Assembly (NCBI RefSeq): GCF_007625205.1
Contig: NZ_VMNI01000009.1
Location: forward strand, 1 to 58,109
DNA length: 58,109 bases
Direction: 5' to 3'
Origin: Denitromonas ohlonensis
Lineage (GTDB): Bacteria > Pseudomonadota > Gammaproteobacteria > Burkholderiales > Rhodocyclaceae
The notes under the pieces are model-generated. The model was not told the origin of the DNA. It did no database searches and was given only the letters and a program-made list of their open reading frames with translations. Of this stretch, positions 24,633 through 34,416 are shown piece after piece. The translations under genes and the position numbers were made by a program. The first letter of the stretch is position 1, and each line of letters opens with the position of its first letter.

Positions 24633-25088
24633 TCAGCCGCAACCGCCCTGCACAATCTTGATCTCGCGCCGCGCCAGCGCAAAACCACCATCGGCCTCAA
24701 CCACCGCAATCACATGACTGGTTTGCGCCATCTTGATCCGGGTCTGCAAACGCGGCAAGGTGCCTTCGGGCAACGCAAACACCGCCGCCAAGGTGGTCGG
24801 GTTCTGATCGACGAGCAGCGCGATTTGCCGCGTGCCCGGCAGGCGGGAGATCACCTCGACCGACACCATCGCACCGTTCTCGACGATCTCCGCCGCGACG
24901 ATCTCGATCGCATCGCTCGCGCGCCCCCCGGCCGCACCCAGTGCTTCCATCACCGCGTCGACGCCATGAATCGAAAACACCGATGCCGCCGTCGCCGCCG
25001 ACACCGGCAGCACGCCGGCGGCAACCAGCCAGGCGAGCACGCCCGCGCGCCCGCCTGTTTTCAGCGCCAACCGCCGTGACCGATCCAT
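24633..25088 (-). CDS. soxY: Sulfur carrier protein SoxY
   Basis: A 151-residue SoxY with an N-terminal export segment (MDRSRRLALKTGG, then a hydrophobic stretch to SAATA). The export segment begins with an Arg pair but lacks a complete Tat consensus. The C-terminal swinging arm ends VQGGCG, carrying the Cys that binds sulfur intermediates; canonical SoxY ends GGCGG, so one glycine is missing. Start: ATG 25088, preceded by GGAGAGGG. Divergent from fccAB, with 114 bp between starts. No other sox gene is in the window. Confidence 0.9.
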   Translation of the reverse strand: MDRSRRLALKTGGRAGVLAWLVAAGVLPVSAATAASVFSIHGVDAVMEALGAAGGRASDAIEIVAAEIVENGAMVSVEVISRLPGTRQIALLVDQNPTTLAAVFALPEGTLPRLQTRIKMAQTSHVIAVVEADGGFALARREIKIVQGGCG

Positions 25089-25202
25089 ACCCTCTCCTGC
25101 GCAAAATTGCTGTCCATTCGCCGCGTATCGTGCCATAGCCCGCGTCGCCGCAGCGTCAACCGGTATCATGACGGCCATTCGTTCCTGACTCGGGAGACCG
25201 AC

Positions 25203-25523
25203 TTGAAGCTGATACGGCCACTGACTTTGATCTGGCTAGCCGCCTTGGCGCCAAGCATTCACGCGGGCGGCATGCCTATCGACAAGGGTCGCACGCTGGC
25301 CGCCACCTGCGCCAATTGCCACGGCACGGACGGCCACAGCGTCGGCGGCACCGAAAGCCTCGCCGGCGTCCCGCGCGACACGCTGCTGCGCAAGCTGTCC
25401 GCCTTCAGCCGCGGCGAGAAGCCCGCCACCATCATGCATCAGATCGCCGAGGGCTACACGCCAGAACAACTCACGCTGATCGCCGAGCATTTTGCCGCCC
25501 AACGCGCCCGCACAGGACACTGA
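25203..25523 (+). CDS. fccA: Monohaem c-type cytochrome, FccA-like subunit
   Basis: A 106-residue protein with a signal peptide (LKLIRPLTLIWLAALAPSIHA) and one haem-binding CANCHG. A distal Met lies in TIMHQIAEGYTPEQL. It is the probable electron acceptor of the sulfide dehydrogenase flavoprotein encoded 4 bp later. Allochromatium FccA has two haems and is about twice as long, so this is the short monohaem type also seen next to SoxF-like flavoproteins. No ATG gives a signal peptide; TTG 25203 with GGGAG upstream is the best start, which implies low translation efficiency. Confidence 0.85.
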   Translation: MKLIRPLTLIWLAALAPSIHAGGMPIDKGRTLAATCANCHGTDGHSVGGTESLAGVPRDTLLRKLSAFSRGEKPATIMHQIAEGYTPEQLTLIAEHFAAQRARTGH

Positions 25524-25527
25524 GGCC

Positions 25528-26787
25528 ATGACCAATCGACGCCATTTCCTCGCCGCCGTCGGCGCTGCCGCCCTGGCCGGATGCGCTCAGATCGGCAAGT
25601 CCGCCCGCAGCGCCCATGTGGTGGTGGTCGGTGGCGGCTTCGGCGGTGCCACCGCGGCCAAATATCTGCGGCTGTGGAGCGACGCCAATGTCAGGGTCAC
25701 GCTGATCGAGCGCAATGCCCGGTTTGTCTCCTGCCCGATGTCGAACCTCGTCATCGGTGGCATGCAGACCATGGCGCAGATCACTCACGATTACACCGGC
25801 CTGCGCGATCATCACGGCGTGCGCGTGGTCCAGGATACCGTCACTGCCATCGACCCGGCCGCGCGCGAACTGCGTCTGGCCAGCGGTGAGCGCCTGCACT
25901 ACGACCGTCTGCTGCTCTCGCCCGGCATCGATTTCATGCCCGAGCGCATCGACGGCCTGGCCGGACACGAAGACGAGATCCCCCACGCCTGGAAGGCCGG
26001 CCCGCAAACCACCATTTTGCAGCGCCAACTCGCCGCCATGCCCGACGGTGGCGTGTTTGCCATTCACATTCCCAAGGCGCCCTTCCGCTGCCCGCCCGGA
26101 CCCTACGAGCGCGCCAGCCTGGTGGCCGACTACTGCCGTCGCCACAAGCCGCGCGCCAAGGTGCTGGTGCTCGACGCCAACGCCGACATCCAGTCCAAGA
26201 AAGGGCTGTTTCTGGCGGCCTGGGGCGACCGATACCGGGGCATGATCGAATACCGGCCAAACAACCAGCTGCTCGGCGTCGACGCCCGCACACGCACCGC
26301 GAAGCTGGAGTTCGACGACGTCAAAGCCGATGTGCTCAACGTGATCCCGCCGCAGCGCGCGGGCAAGGTCGTCGAGCTCATCGGCAGCCGGCTGGTCAAT
26401 GATCGCTGGGTGTCGGTGGACTGGCTGAGCACCGAGGTGCGCGATGTGCCCAATGTGCACGTCATCGGTGACGCAACCCTGTCGGCGCCGCGCATGCCCA
26501 AGTCCGGCACCATGGCCAACCAGCAGGCCAAGGTCGCGGCGGCGGCCATCTTGCATCTGCTCGCCGATCTGCCGCCCAACCCCGCGCCGGTGGTGATGAA
26601 CACCTGCTACAGCTACGTCGGTGGCGACAGCGCCATGCATGTGGCCTCGGTGCATCGCTTCGACACGGCGGAACACACTTTTCTACCGGTCGAAGGTGCC
26701 GGTGGTCTGTCCGCCGTCGCCAGCCCCGCCGAAGCCACGGCCGCGCAGGCCTGGGCGCACAACATCTGGGCCGATATGCTGCGTTAG
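25528..26787 (+). CDS. fccB: Flavocytochrome c sulfide dehydrogenase flavoprotein (FccB/SoxF)
   Basis: A 419-residue periplasmic FAD protein that oxidises sulfide. The N-terminus NRRHFLAAVGAAALAGC is a Tat signal. The FAD motif is HVVVVGGGFGGATAAKYL; the redox cysteines are in VSCPMSNLV and NTCYSYVG; VHVIGDATLSAPRMPKSG is the second FAD block. The C-terminal FCSD-flavin-binding region is present. Sulfide:quinone reductases share the fold, but the Tat signal and adjacent cytochrome favour FccB. The stop overlaps the stop of the convergent nudix gene by 4 bp. Confidence 0.92.
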   Translation: MTNRRHFLAAVGAAALAGCAQIGKSARSAHVVVVGGGFGGATAAKYLRLWSDANVRVTLIERNARFVSCPMSNLVIGGMQTMAQITHDYTGLRDHHGVRVVQDTVTAIDPAARELRLASGERLHYDRLLLSPGIDFMPERIDGLAGHEDEIPHAWKAGPQTTILQRQLAAMPDGGVFAIHIPKAPFRCPPGPYERASLVADYCRRHKPRAKVLVLDANADIQSKKGLFLAAWGDRYRGMIEYRPNNQLLGVDARTRTAKLEFDDVKADVLNVIPPQRAGKVVELIGSRLVNDRWVSVDWLSTEVRDVPNVHVIGDATLSAPRMPKSGTMANQQAKVAAAAILHLLADLPPNPAPVVMNTCYSYVGGDSAMHVASVHRFDTAEHTFLPVEGAGGLSAVASPAEATAAQAWAHNIWADMLR

Positions 26788-27272
26788 GGGATTTGGGCGG
26801 ACGCCGCTGGACGCACGGCTTCGTCCGCCGCCGGCGCAAGCCAGCCCAACTCCATCACCCACGGCTCCGCGCGCGTGTAGCCGAGTGCCTCGCGAATATA
26901 GGCGACGGTGTTCGCGGGCAAGGCGGCGGGCGAATACCAGCCCAGCGCGTCGCATTTGTCGGGCTCGGCCCGGCGTGGCTCGCCCTGCCAGCGGCGAGCG
27001 CGCAAAAAGAAATCGATGCGATTGGTGTCCGAGAGTCGGTGCACCACGCCAACCAGATCCAGATCGGCCACCGTCAGACATACATCCAGCTCTTCGGCCA
27101 TCTCGCGGATCGCGGCCATGCGAATCGACTCGCCCGCTTCCACATGCCCACCCGGCAAGCTGAACAAGCCATCGAAAAAGCCCGTGTTGGCCCGACGCAT
27201 CAGCAGCACCGCGCCGGCTTGCGGCAGGATTACATGCACCCCGGTGGGGATGCCCGCCACCGCGACAGTCAT
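26784..27272 (-). CDS. NUDIX hydrolase
   Basis: A 162-residue NUDIX protein with a complete Nudix box, [20 protein letters not shown] (continuing EL), the Glu cluster binding Mg2+. [20 protein letters not shown] precedes it. It overlaps dut by 4 bp, so it is coupled to a nucleotide-pool gene; a house-cleaning nucleotide diphosphatase role is plausible. Substrate not predictable. Confidence 0.88.
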   Translation of the reverse strand: MTVAVAGIPTGVHVILPQAGAVLLMRRANTGFFDGLFSLPGGHVEAGESIRMAAIREMAEELDVCLTVADLDLVGVVHRLSDTNRIDFFLRARRWQGEPRRAEPDKCDALGWYSPAALPANTVAYIREALGYTRAEPWVMELGWLAPAADEAVRPAASAQIP

Positions 27273-27718
27273 TTCGAGCCGGTACTGCCGAAGCCGCCCG
27301 CGCCGCGCGTCGACGCCTCGAACTGGTCCACCACATTGAAGGTCGCCTGCACCACCGGCACCACCACCAGCTGCGCGATCCGCTCCATCGGTTCGATCTT
27401 GAACGCGACCTTGCCGCGGTTCCAGACCGACACGAAGATCTGCCCCTGGTAGTCCGAATCGATCAGCCCGACGAGGTTGCCCAGCACGATGCCATGTTTA
27501 TGGCCCAGCCCCGAGCGCGGCAGAATCATCGCGGCCAGCCCCGGATCATCCAGATGAATCGCCATGCCGGTGGGTACCAGCACGGTATCGCCCGGCAACA
27601 GGTTCAAGGGTGCGTCGAGACAGGCGCGCAGATCCAGCCCGGCCGCCCCCGGCGTAGCGTAGGCCGGCGGATGGGTCTTGAGGCGCTCATCGAGCAGGAT
27701 GACGTCGATCGGGTGCAT
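27269..27718 (-). CDS. dut: dUTP diphosphatase
   Basis: A 149-residue trimeric dUTPase that makes dUMP and removes dUTP. All five motifs are readable: [41 protein letters not shown] and the flexible C-terminal [10 protein letters not shown]. It lies 16 bp after coaBC, a linkage common in proteobacteria. Confidence 0.95.
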   Translation of the reverse strand: MHPIDVILLDERLKTHPPAYATPGAAGLDLRACLDAPLNLLPGDTVLVPTGMAIHLDDPGLAAMILPRSGLGHKHGIVLGNLVGLIDSDYQGQIFVSVWNRGKVAFKIEPMERIAQLVVVPVVQATFNVVDQFEASTRGAGGFGSTGSK

Positions 27719-27734
27719 GGTCCTTCCTTGAATG

Positions 27735-28925
27735 TCAGCGTGCCGACAGCAGGTCAGCCAGATGCTTGACGATGCTGCGGGCGAGATTATCCTTGGCGGC
27801 GCGCGGCACCGGGTGGCGGCCCGCCTCGTCGTAAATCACCACCTGGTTGTCGTCCTGACCGAGCCCGTCCTGCACCAGATTGCCCACCACCATCGGCAGC
27901 CGCTTGTTGCGTCGCTTACCCTCGGCGTAGGTGTCCAGATCACGGCTCTCGGCGGCAAAGCCGACGCAAAACGGCGGGTTAGGCCGCGCGGCCACCTCGG
28001 CCAAGATATCGGGATTCGGCGTCAGCGCGATACTCATCGCATCGCCGGACTTCTTGATCTTGTGCTCCGCTGGCGTCGCCGGCCGGTAATCTGCCACCGC
28101 CGCCACACCAATGAACACGTCGGCATCATCAATCGCCGCCGTCACCGCCTCACGCATCGCCAGCGCAGACTGCACGCTGATCCGCGTCACACCATAAGGC
28201 ACCGGCAAGGCGACCGGCCCACTCACCAGCACCACCTCGGCGCCCGCCTGGGCACAGGCGCGCGCCAGCGCGTAGCCCATCTTGCCCGAGCTGCTATTGG
28301 TGATACCGCGCACCGGGTCGATGGCTTCGAAGGTCGGGCCCGCGGTCAGCACCACTTTACGCCCCGTCAGTCGCTTGGCTTCGAAATGGCTGATCACCGC
28401 TTCACACAAAACCTCAGGCTCGAGCATGCGGCCCAGACCGGTTTCACCGCAGGCCTGTTCGCCCTCGTCCGGCCCCAGCACCACCACACCGTCGTCGAAC
28501 AACTGCCTGGCGTTGCGCTGCGTGGCCGGGTGTTGCCACATCTGACGGTTCATCGCCGGCGCCACCATCAGGTCGCAATCCCGCGCCAGGCACAGCGTGG
28601 TCAGCAAGTCGTCGCAGCGCCCCTGCGCCAGTCGGGCCATGAAGTCCGCCGTCGCCGGCGCCACGATGATGCCGTCGGCGTCGCGGGTCAGATCAATATG
28701 CGCCATGTTGTTGCCCATGCGCGGATCCCACAGATCCGTCCACACCGGATGCCCGCTGAGCGCCTGAAAGGTCACCGGCGTCACGAAATGCGCCCCGCCT
28801 TCACTGAGCACCACGTGCACGCTGGCCCCCGCCTTGACCATCAAGCGCGTCAATTCCGCCGCCTTGTAGGCCGCCACGCCCCCGGTCACGCCGAGAATAA
28901 TTTTCCTGCCCTTCAGTTCGATCAT
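27735..28925 (-). CDS. coaBC: Bifunctional phosphopantothenoylcysteine decarboxylase/synthetase
   Basis: A 396-residue CoA-biosynthesis fusion. Residues ~1-190 are the FMN decarboxylase CoaC ([40 protein letters not shown]). Residues ~190-396 are the CTP-dependent synthetase CoaB ([32 protein letters not shown]). The ATG at 28925 begins [16 protein letters not shown]; a GTG three codons earlier is an alternative, and neither has a strong ribosome site. It is divergent from radC with 52 bp between starts and leads coaBC-dut-nudix. Confidence 0.95.
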   Translation of the reverse strand: MIELKGRKIILGVTGGVAAYKAAELTRLMVKAGASVHVVLSEGGAHFVTPVTFQALSGHPVWTDLWDPRMGNNMAHIDLTRDADGIIVAPATADFMARLAQGRCDDLLTTLCLARDCDLMVAPAMNRQMWQHPATQRNARQLFDDGVVVLGPDEGEQACGETGLGRMLEPEVLCEAVISHFEAKRLTGRKVVLTAGPTFEAIDPVRGITNSSSGKMGYALARACAQAGAEVVLVSGPVALPVPYGVTRISVQSALAMREAVTAAIDDADVFIGVAAVADYRPATPAEHKIKKSGDAMSIALTPNPDILAEVAARPNPPFCVGFAAESRDLDTYAEGKRRNKRLPMVVGNLVQDGLGQDDNQVVIYDEAGRHPVPRAAKDNLARSIVKHLADLLSAR

Positions 28926-28977
28926 GACATTCACATATACTGAGCGCTGATTTCAGCCTGATCAAGGATTGTACTGC

Positions 28978-29652
28978 ATGGCCATCACCGATTGGCCCGC
29001 CGGCGAGCGCCCGCGGGAAAAGCTCATCGAGCGCGGCCCGGCGGCCCTGTCGGACGCTGAACTCCTGGCCATTTTCTTGCGCGTTGGCGTGCGGGGTAAA
29101 AGCGCAGTCGACCTAGCACGCGACCTGATCGCCCACTTCGGCACCCTCTCCGGGCTGTGCCACGCCACGCGTGACGCCTTCGCGGCCTTCCCCGGCATGG
29201 GTCTGGCCAAATACGCTCAACTTCAGGCCATCATGGAGATCGCCCGCCGCGCGCTGGCCGAAGACATCGGCGAAGGCGACATCCTGGGCGCCCCCGAGGC
29301 CGTCAAACGCTGGCTGCGCCTCCATCTCGGCGCCCTACCCCATGAAGTTTTCATGGTTTTACTGCTCGACGCGCAGAACCGGCTCATCCTTTCCGAGACA
29401 CTTTTCCGCGGCACACTCACACAAACAAGCGTGTATCCGCGAGAAGTCGTAAAATTCGCGCTGACGCACAATGCCGCGGCGGTGATCCTGGCCCACAACC
29501 ACCCCTCCGGCAATGCCATGCCCAGTGCCGCAGACCAGTCGCTGACACGCGACTTGCGCAGCGCACTGGCTTTGATCGACGTCCGTGTGCTCGATCATTT
29601 TGTCGTCACACAAGCACAGATCACGTCGTTTGCTGAAAGCGGACTGCTGTAG
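28978..29652 (+). CDS. radC: RadC family JAB-domain protein
   Basis: A 224-residue RadC/MPN protein: N-terminal helix-hairpin-helix ([14 protein letters not shown]) and a C-terminal JAMM metalloprotease-like site [20 protein letters not shown] with HxHPSG and the distal Asp. Despite its name no repair role is firmly established; a linked role in transformation or DNA maintenance has been proposed. The start ATG 28978 begins [16 protein letters not shown]. Confidence 0.93.
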   Translation: MAITDWPAGERPREKLIERGPAALSDAELLAIFLRVGVRGKSAVDLARDLIAHFGTLSGLCHATRDAFAAFPGMGLAKYAQLQAIMEIARRALAEDIGEGDILGAPEAVKRWLRLHLGALPHEVFMVLLLDAQNRLILSETLFRGTLTQTSVYPREVVKFALTHNAAAVILAHNHPSGNAMPSAADQSLTRDLRSALALIDVRVLDHFVVTQAQITSFAESGLL

Positions 29653-29676
29653 TTTTCTCTTTTTGAAAACAAGTCC

Positions 29677-29706
29677 TTGAATTCTCAGCCCTGAGTGTTG
29701 TACACT
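29677..29706 (+). promoter_or_regulatory. Predicted sigma-70 promoter of rpmB-rpmG
   Basis: TTGAAT and TACACT are separated by 18 bp, 40 bp before the rpmB start, in a short AT-rich stretch after radC. A CTCAG/CTGAG dyad lies in the spacer. Confidence 0.5.
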
Positions 29707-29745
29707 CGGCGGCTTTTCGAAAACCGATTTCCCTGGAGCACAACC

Positions 29746-29982
29746 ATGGCTCGCGTTTGCCAAGTGACCGGTAAGGCACCGATGGTGGGTAACAATGTTT
29801 CCCACGCCCAAAACAAGTCTAAGCGTCGTTTTCTGCCGAACTTGCAGTACCGCAAGTTCTGGAGCGAAGCTGAAAACCGCTGGATTCGCATGCGCGTTTC
29901 GAGCGCCGGCCTGCGCACTATCGACAAGAAAGGCGTCGATGTGGTCGTGGCCGATCTGCGCGCCGCTGGCGCAAAAATCTAA
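29746..29982 (+). CDS. rpmB: 50S ribosomal protein L28
   Basis: A 78-residue L28: [20 protein letters not shown], then [12 protein letters not shown] and [15 protein letters not shown]. There is no CxxC zinc pair, so it is of the zinc-free type. The ribosome site is CTGGAG. It is 25 bp before rpmG, the conserved L28-L33 operon. Confidence 0.97.
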   Translation: MARVCQVTGKAPMVGNNVSHAQNKSKRRFLPNLQYRKFWSEAENRWIRMRVSSAGLRTIDKKGVDVVVADLRAAGAKI

Positions 29983-30007
29983 CCCCCTTCACTAGACGGA
30001 GACTGAC

Positions 30008-30175
30008 ATGGCCAAAGGCGGTCGCGAAAAAATCAAGCTCGAGTCCAGTGCTGGCACGGGACACTTTTACACCACCAACAAGAACAAGCGCACGATGCCC
30101 GAAAAGCTGGAATTGAAGAAATTCGATCCGGTGGTTCGCAAGCACGTGATGTACAAGGAAACCAAGCTGAAGTAA
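30008..30175 (+). CDS. rpmG: 50S ribosomal protein L33
   Basis: A 55-residue L33 ([20 protein letters not shown], then [18 protein letters not shown]) ending at TAA 30173-30175. It lacks the paired CxxC motifs of zinc-binding L33, consistent with the zinc-independent form typical of betaproteobacteria. The ribosome site is CGGAGAC. Confidence 0.96.
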   Translation: MAKGGREKIKLESSAGTGHFYTTNKNKRTMPEKLELKKFDPVVRKHVMYKETKLK

Positions 30176-30214
30176 TTATTTCAGCTGCCGGGTTCGCCCA
30201 GCCGGTTTCGATCG

Positions 30215-30244
30215 AAGGCCCGCTCATAGCGGGCCTTTGCTTTT
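30215..30244 (+). terminator. Terminator of rpmB-rpmG
   Basis: AAGGCCCGCT / AGCGGGCCTT with a 3-nt loop followed by TGCTTTT, 40 nt after rpmG. Confidence 0.85.
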
Positions 30245-30334
30245 GCCACCCCGCCTTTGCCGCTCAACGAGCATTGCACAAAAAAGAGCGGAAACGGGCG
30301 TAGCGGTCGGGCAAAACGCAGGGAGCGGGCGAAA

Positions 30335-30384
30335 AAAAAGCTGCCCGAAGGCAGCTTTTTCTAACGCATTCTGCCTAAGCAGAA
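30335..30384 (-). terminator. Double hairpin terminator of the cold-shock gene
   Basis: Right after the stop codon ATTCTGC/GCAGAAT (30368-30384) forms one stem. Next, AAAAAGCTGCC / GGCAGCTTTTT with a TTCG tetraloop (30335-30360) is followed by a T-run on the minus strand. Confidence 0.85.
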
Positions 30385-30588
30385 TTAGCCACGCTGGATG
30401 TTCGAGGCTTGTTTGCCCTTCGGACCCTGCGTCACTTCGAAAGTGACTTTGTCACCTTCTTTGAGCGATTTGAAACCGTTCATGTTGATGGCGGAGAAGT
30501 GCGCGAACAGATCTTCGCTGCCGTCATCAGGAGTAATAAAACCAAAACCTTTGGCGTCGTTGAACCACTTAACAGTACCAGTTGCCAT
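30385..30588 (-). CDS. csp: Cold-shock domain protein
   Basis: A 67-residue CspA-family OB-fold RNA/DNA-binding protein. RNP1-like KGFGFITP and RNP2-like DLFAHFS are intact. It is an RNA chaperone or antiterminator. The ribosome site GAGGAA is 10 bp before the ATG, and a leader of about 110 nt is predicted, typical of cold-shock messages. Which paralogue it is cannot be said. Confidence 0.95.
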   Translation of the reverse strand: MATGTVKWFNDAKGFGFITPDDGSEDLFAHFSAINMNGFKSLKEGDKVTFEVTQGPKGKQASNIQRG

Positions 30589-30705
30589 GTTGCCTATTTC
30601 CTCGCGATTACATCAATGATACGCCCGAGAATCGAGCCGATCCCTCTGGTCAATCGAAGGGTCGGTGTTCTGAAACCGCCAATCGACGCGAAAGGTACGC
30701 CTCAG

Positions 30706-30734
30706 CTTTTACCGGCATAGGCTTTTGCCGTCAA
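30706..30734 (-). promoter_or_regulatory. Candidate promoter of the cold-shock gene
   Basis: On the minus strand TTGACG, a 17-bp spacer, then TAAAAG. The start would fall near 30699, leaving a 110-nt leader. The rest of the csp-clpS gap (30589-30960) is unusually AT-rich and contains no gene. Confidence 0.4.
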
Positions 30735-30960
30735 GAACTTCCTGCGGACATTTTTTGCGCAACACGGCAATATCAACTCAACGCCACACCATAAAGCACA
30801 AAAAACACGCATTACTATCTGTTTTATAACAATAAAGTCGTACAGCGCAGCAAATTTGCACCGCAGCAAAAAAAATGCGTTATTTTTGCCACAGAACATA
30901 CATCACGGCCCGGCATCACGCCGGCTTGCCATCCCCCAACGCTCCATTAGAATGGCTCTC

Positions 30961-31269
30961 ATGGCAGTCAAGAAACAAGACGATTCTTTGCTAGAGGCGG
31001 AAAAGACGCGAGTCGGTCCGCCACGCATGTACAAAGTGCTTTTGCTGAACGACGACTTCACGCCCATGGATTTTGTCGTCAGTGTGCTGCAACGTTTTTT
31101 TGCGCTAGACCGCGAACGCGCGACTCGTGTCATGCTCCAAGTACATACGGAGGGGCGTGGCGTGTGCGGAACGTTTCCGAAAGACATCGCTGCAACCAAG
31201 GTTGAGCAAGTCATCGCTCATGCCCGGCAACACCAACATCCGTTGGCCTGTGTGATGGAGGAGAACTGA
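30961..31269 (+). CDS. clpS: ATP-dependent Clp protease adaptor ClpS
   Basis: A 102-residue N-end-rule adaptor that hands substrates with destabilising N-termini to ClpAP. The core [20 protein letters not shown] holds the Asp residues that bind the N-degron amino group; [19 protein letters not shown] and the C-terminal His-rich helix follow. The start may be ATG 30961 or 30952; neither has a good ribosome site. It is 2 bp before clpA. Confidence 0.94.
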   Translation: MAVKKQDDSLLEAEKTRVGPPRMYKVLLLNDDFTPMDFVVSVLQRFFALDRERATRVMLQVHTEGRGVCGTFPKDIAATKVEQVIAHARQHQHPLACVMEEN

Positions 31270-31271
31270 GA

Positions 31272-33548
31272 ATGATTGCGCAAGAACTGGAAGTCAGCCT
31301 TCACATGGCCTTCGTCGAGGCGCGCCAGAAACGGCACGAATTCATTACCGTGGAGCATCTGCTCCTCGCCTTGCTCGACAACCCATCAGCCGCTGAGGTG
31401 CTCCGGGCCTGCTCGGCCAACATCGAGACCCTGCGGCGCGAACTCACCGATTTCATCAGTGAGCACACGCCCACCGTGGAGGGCGACGAGGACATCGACA
31501 CCCAGCCAACCCTGGGTTTTCAACGCGTCATCCAGCGCGCCATCCTGCACGTCCAGTCATCGGGCAAGAAGGAGGTCACTGGCGCGAATGTGCTCGTGGC
31601 CATCTTCGGCGAGAAGGAATCGCATGCGGTGTATTTCCTGCAACGCCAGGAGGTATCGCGACTGGACGTGGTGAACTTCATCTCGCACGGCATCGCCAAG
31701 GGCGGCCACGGCAATGCGCCCGAGGCACCCAAGGGCCATGATGCAGAGCCAGAATCGCCCGAGGGCGAAAGCGCCCAGCCTGGCGGCGCGCTCGAGAGCT
31801 TTACCCAGAACCTCAACCAGCAAGCGCTGATGGGCAAGATCGACCCCTTGATCGGTCGCGACAAGGAAGTCGAGCGCGTCATCCAGACACTCTGCCGCCG
31901 CCGCAAGAACAATCCGCTGCTGGTCGGTGAGGCCGGCGTCGGCAAAACGGCCATCGCCGAGGGCTTGGCACGTCGCGTGGTCGAGGGACGGATTCCGGAC
32001 GTGCTGATCGACGCCCAGGTTTACGCACTCGACATGGGCGCCCTGCTCGCTGGCACCAAGTATCGCGGCGACTTCGAGCAACGCTTGAAGGCCGTTCTCA
32101 AGCAGCTGCTCGAAAACGAGCACTCGATTCTGTTCATCGACGAGATCCACACCTTGATCGGTGCCGGCGCGGCCTCGGGCGGCACGCTCGACGCGTCGAA
32201 CCTGCTCAAGCCGGCGCTCTCCAGCGGCCAGCTCAAGTGCATCGGCGCGACCACCTACAGCGAGTTCCGCCAGATTTTCGAGAAGGACCATGCGCTGTCG
32301 CGGCGCTTCCAGAAGATCGATGTGCCCGAGCCGTCGATTGCCGAAACCGTCGAGATTCTCAAAGGGCTCAAGAGCCGCTTTGAAGAGCATCACAAAGTGC
32401 GCTACTCGGCAGCCGCGCTGGCCTCGGCGGCCGAGCTGTCGGCCAAGTACATCAACGACCGCCATTTGCCCGACAAAGCCATCGACGTGATCGACGAGGC
32501 CGGCGCCGCGCAACGCATCCTGCCCAAGTCCAAGCAGCGCAAGACCATCGGCAAGGGCGAAGTTGAAGAGATCGTGGCGAAGATCGCCCGCATCCCGCCG
32601 CGCACCGTGTCCAACGACGACAAGGCCGCGCTCAAGACACTCGACCGCGACCTGAAGAACGTCGTCTTCGGACAGGATCCGGCGATCGACGCATTGGCAA
32701 AAGCCATCAAGATGTCACGCTCGGGGCTTGGCAGCCCGGGCCGGCCGATCGGCAGCTTCCTGTTCAGCGGCCCGACCGGCGTCGGCAAGACCGAAGTGGC
32801 GCGCCAGCTGGCCTACACGCTGGGCATCGAGCTCGAACGCTTCGACATGTCCGAGTACATGGAGCGCCATGCGGTCAGCCGGCTCATCGGTGCGCCCCCG
32901 GGCTATGTCGGCTTCGATCAGGGCGGCTTGCTCACCGAAGCCATCACCAAGAAGCCGCACTGCGTGTTGTTGCTCGACGAGATCGAAAAGGCGCATCCGG
33001 ACATCTTCAATATCCTGCTGCAGGTGATGGACCACGGCACGCTCACCGACAACAATGGCCGCCAGACCGACTTCCGCAACGTGATCATCATCATGACCAC
33101 CAACGCGGGCGCCGAGGCGATGCAAAAGACCGTCATGGGCTTCGCCGCCAAACGAGAGTCGGGCGACGAGATGGCAGACATCAAGCGCATGTTCTCGCCG
33201 GAGTTCCGCAATCGCCTGGATGCATCCATCTCGTTCCGGGCGCTGGACAACACCGTCATCCTGCGGGTGGTCGACAAGTTCCTCACCCAGCTCGAAGCGC
33301 AACTGCACGAGAAAAAAGTCGAAGCCACATTCACCGACAAGCTGCGCACCTGGCTGGCGGCCGAGGGCTTCGATCCGCTGATGGGCGCACGGCCCATGGC
33401 GCGTCTGATCCAGGACACCATCCGCTCGGCCCTGGCCGACGAGTTGCTGTTTGGCCGACTGGCCAATGGCGGCCGGGTGACCATTGATCTGGACGACGAA
33501 GAAAAAGTGGTGCTGTCACTGGATGAAGCCCTGGCCCCAACCCACTGA
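31272..33548 (+). CDS. clpA: ATP-dependent Clp protease ATP-binding subunit ClpA
   Basis: A 758-residue AAA+ unfoldase. The N-terminal double Clp repeat (residues ~1-145) binds ClpS. D1 has Walker A GEAGVGKT (~220) and D2 GPTGVGKT (~500). VNNL-type linkers and IGL-like loops for ClpP docking are expected near 620. Length equals E. coli ClpA. Coupled to clpS, closed by a strong terminator. Confidence 0.97.
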   Translation: MIAQELEVSLHMAFVEARQKRHEFITVEHLLLALLDNPSAAEVLRACSANIETLRRELTDFISEHTPTVEGDEDIDTQPTLGFQRVIQRAILHVQSSGKKEVTGANVLVAIFGEKESHAVYFLQRQEVSRLDVVNFISHGIAKGGHGNAPEAPKGHDAEPESPEGESAQPGGALESFTQNLNQQALMGKIDPLIGRDKEVERVIQTLCRRRKNNPLLVGEAGVGKTAIAEGLARRVVEGRIPDVLIDAQVYALDMGALLAGTKYRGDFEQRLKAVLKQLLENEHSILFIDEIHTLIGAGAASGGTLDASNLLKPALSSGQLKCIGATTYSEFRQIFEKDHALSRRFQKIDVPEPSIAETVEILKGLKSRFEEHHKVRYSAAALASAAELSAKYINDRHLPDKAIDVIDEAGAAQRILPKSKQRKTIGKGEVEEIVAKIARIPPRTVSNDDKAALKTLDRDLKNVVFGQDPAIDALAKAIKMSRSGLGSPGRPIGSFLFSGPTGVGKTEVARQLAYTLGIELERFDMSEYMERHAVSRLIGAPPGYVGFDQGGLLTEAITKKPHCVLLLDEIEKAHPDIFNILLQVMDHGTLTDNNGRQTDFRNVIIIMTTNAGAEAMQKTVMGFAAKRESGDEMADIKRMFSPEFRNRLDASISFRALDNTVILRVVDKFLTQLEAQLHEKKVEATFTDKLRTWLAAEGFDPLMGARPMARLIQDTIRSALADELLFGRLANGGRVTIDLDDEEKVVLSLDEALAPTH

Positions 33549-33568
33549 ACTCCGTGTCACACGGTATC

Positions 33569-33597
33569 GGGCGGCTCGCTGAGCCGCCCTTTTTTTG
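33569..33597 (+). terminator. Terminator of clpS-clpA
   Basis: GGGCGGCTC / GAGCCGCCC with a GCT loop followed by seven T residues, 20 nt after clpA. Confidence 0.93.
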
Positions 33598-33647
33598 CCC
33601 GCGATTGCTACACTGCCGGCCACTTCACTCGCCGAGGAGATGTCACC

Positions 33648-34127
33648 ATGAGTTTTCAAAATGCCGATTTGTGCGACCAGTTCGACGCCGAAGTCCGTGT
33701 CGTCGCGCCGATGTTCCACAGCTTTGGCGGCAAGCCCGCATTTTCAGGCCCGATCACCACACTCAAGGTTTTCGAGGACAACAGTCTGGTTCGCACTGCG
33801 CTCGAAGGCGCCGGCAACGGGCGCGTACTGGTCATCGATGGCGGCGGCTCGATGCGCTGCGCGATGGTCGGTGACCAGCTCGCCGTGCTGGCGGTCAACA
33901 ACGGCTGGGCAGGGATCGTGGTCTATGGCTGCATTCGCGACGCCAAAGCGATTTCAAACATGCCGGTCGGGGTGTTTGCGCTGGGCACGCATCCGCGCAA
34001 GAGCGTCAAAAAAGGCGCAGGCGATGCGGACATCCCGGTGACCTTCGGTGGCGTCACCTTTACGCCCGGCGAAATGCTGTATGCCGACGAAGACGGCGTG
34101 ATCGTAGCGAGCCGCGCACTGATTTAA
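33648..34127 (+). CDS. rraA: RraA family protein (RNase E inhibitor or HMG aldolase type)
   Basis: A 159-residue RraA-family protein. [20 protein letters not shown] and [20 protein letters not shown] carry the G...RD metal-site signature of class II 4-hydroxy-4-methyl-2-oxoglutarate/oxaloacetate aldolases. The same fold serves as RraA, the inhibitor of RNase E. The length (159) matches RraA better than the ~220-residue aldolases. The ribosome site GAGGAG is clear. No operon partner. Function between the two possibilities is undecided. Confidence 0.88.
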   Translation: MSFQNADLCDQFDAEVRVVAPMFHSFGGKPAFSGPITTLKVFEDNSLVRTALEGAGNGRVLVIDGGGSMRCAMVGDQLAVLAVNNGWAGIVVYGCIRDAKAISNMPVGVFALGTHPRKSVKKGAGDADIPVTFGGVTFTPGEMLYADEDGVIVASRALI

Positions 34128-34254
34128 ACCACGGCAGTGGCGGCAGCGCCAGGTGCGCCAGCACCAAAATTTTTTTCATAAAGCTGAAACGCTTTCCGCA
34201 ATATGAGATATAGGCGGCAAGTCATTGATAAATAAGCAAAATGTTTTTCTTATA

Positions 34255-34299
34255 TCTTATATAAGACATATTGCTGCTGTGCAAAAAGACGCCTATAAT
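34255..34299 (+). promoter_or_regulatory. aceA promoter with an adjacent palindrome
   Basis: TTGCTG (34271), exactly 17 bp, then a perfect TATAAT (34294), 118 bp before aceA. Just upstream lies the 12-bp palindrome TCTTATATAAGA (34255-34266), and its half TCTTATAT also occurs at 34248, overlapping. The gap 34128-34416 is very AT-rich otherwise. A regulator binding there would sit next to -35. No regulator is adjacent. Confidence 0.65.
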
Positions 34300-34416
34300 T
34301 TTCTCACTGCCGGATGCGCTGTATTGTTGAGATCAAAGCCGATACAGCGCGCTGCGAGATAGCAAGCTCAATGACAGGCTCCCTCCCTGTTTTCATCGCA
34401 ACACAAGGAAACCATC

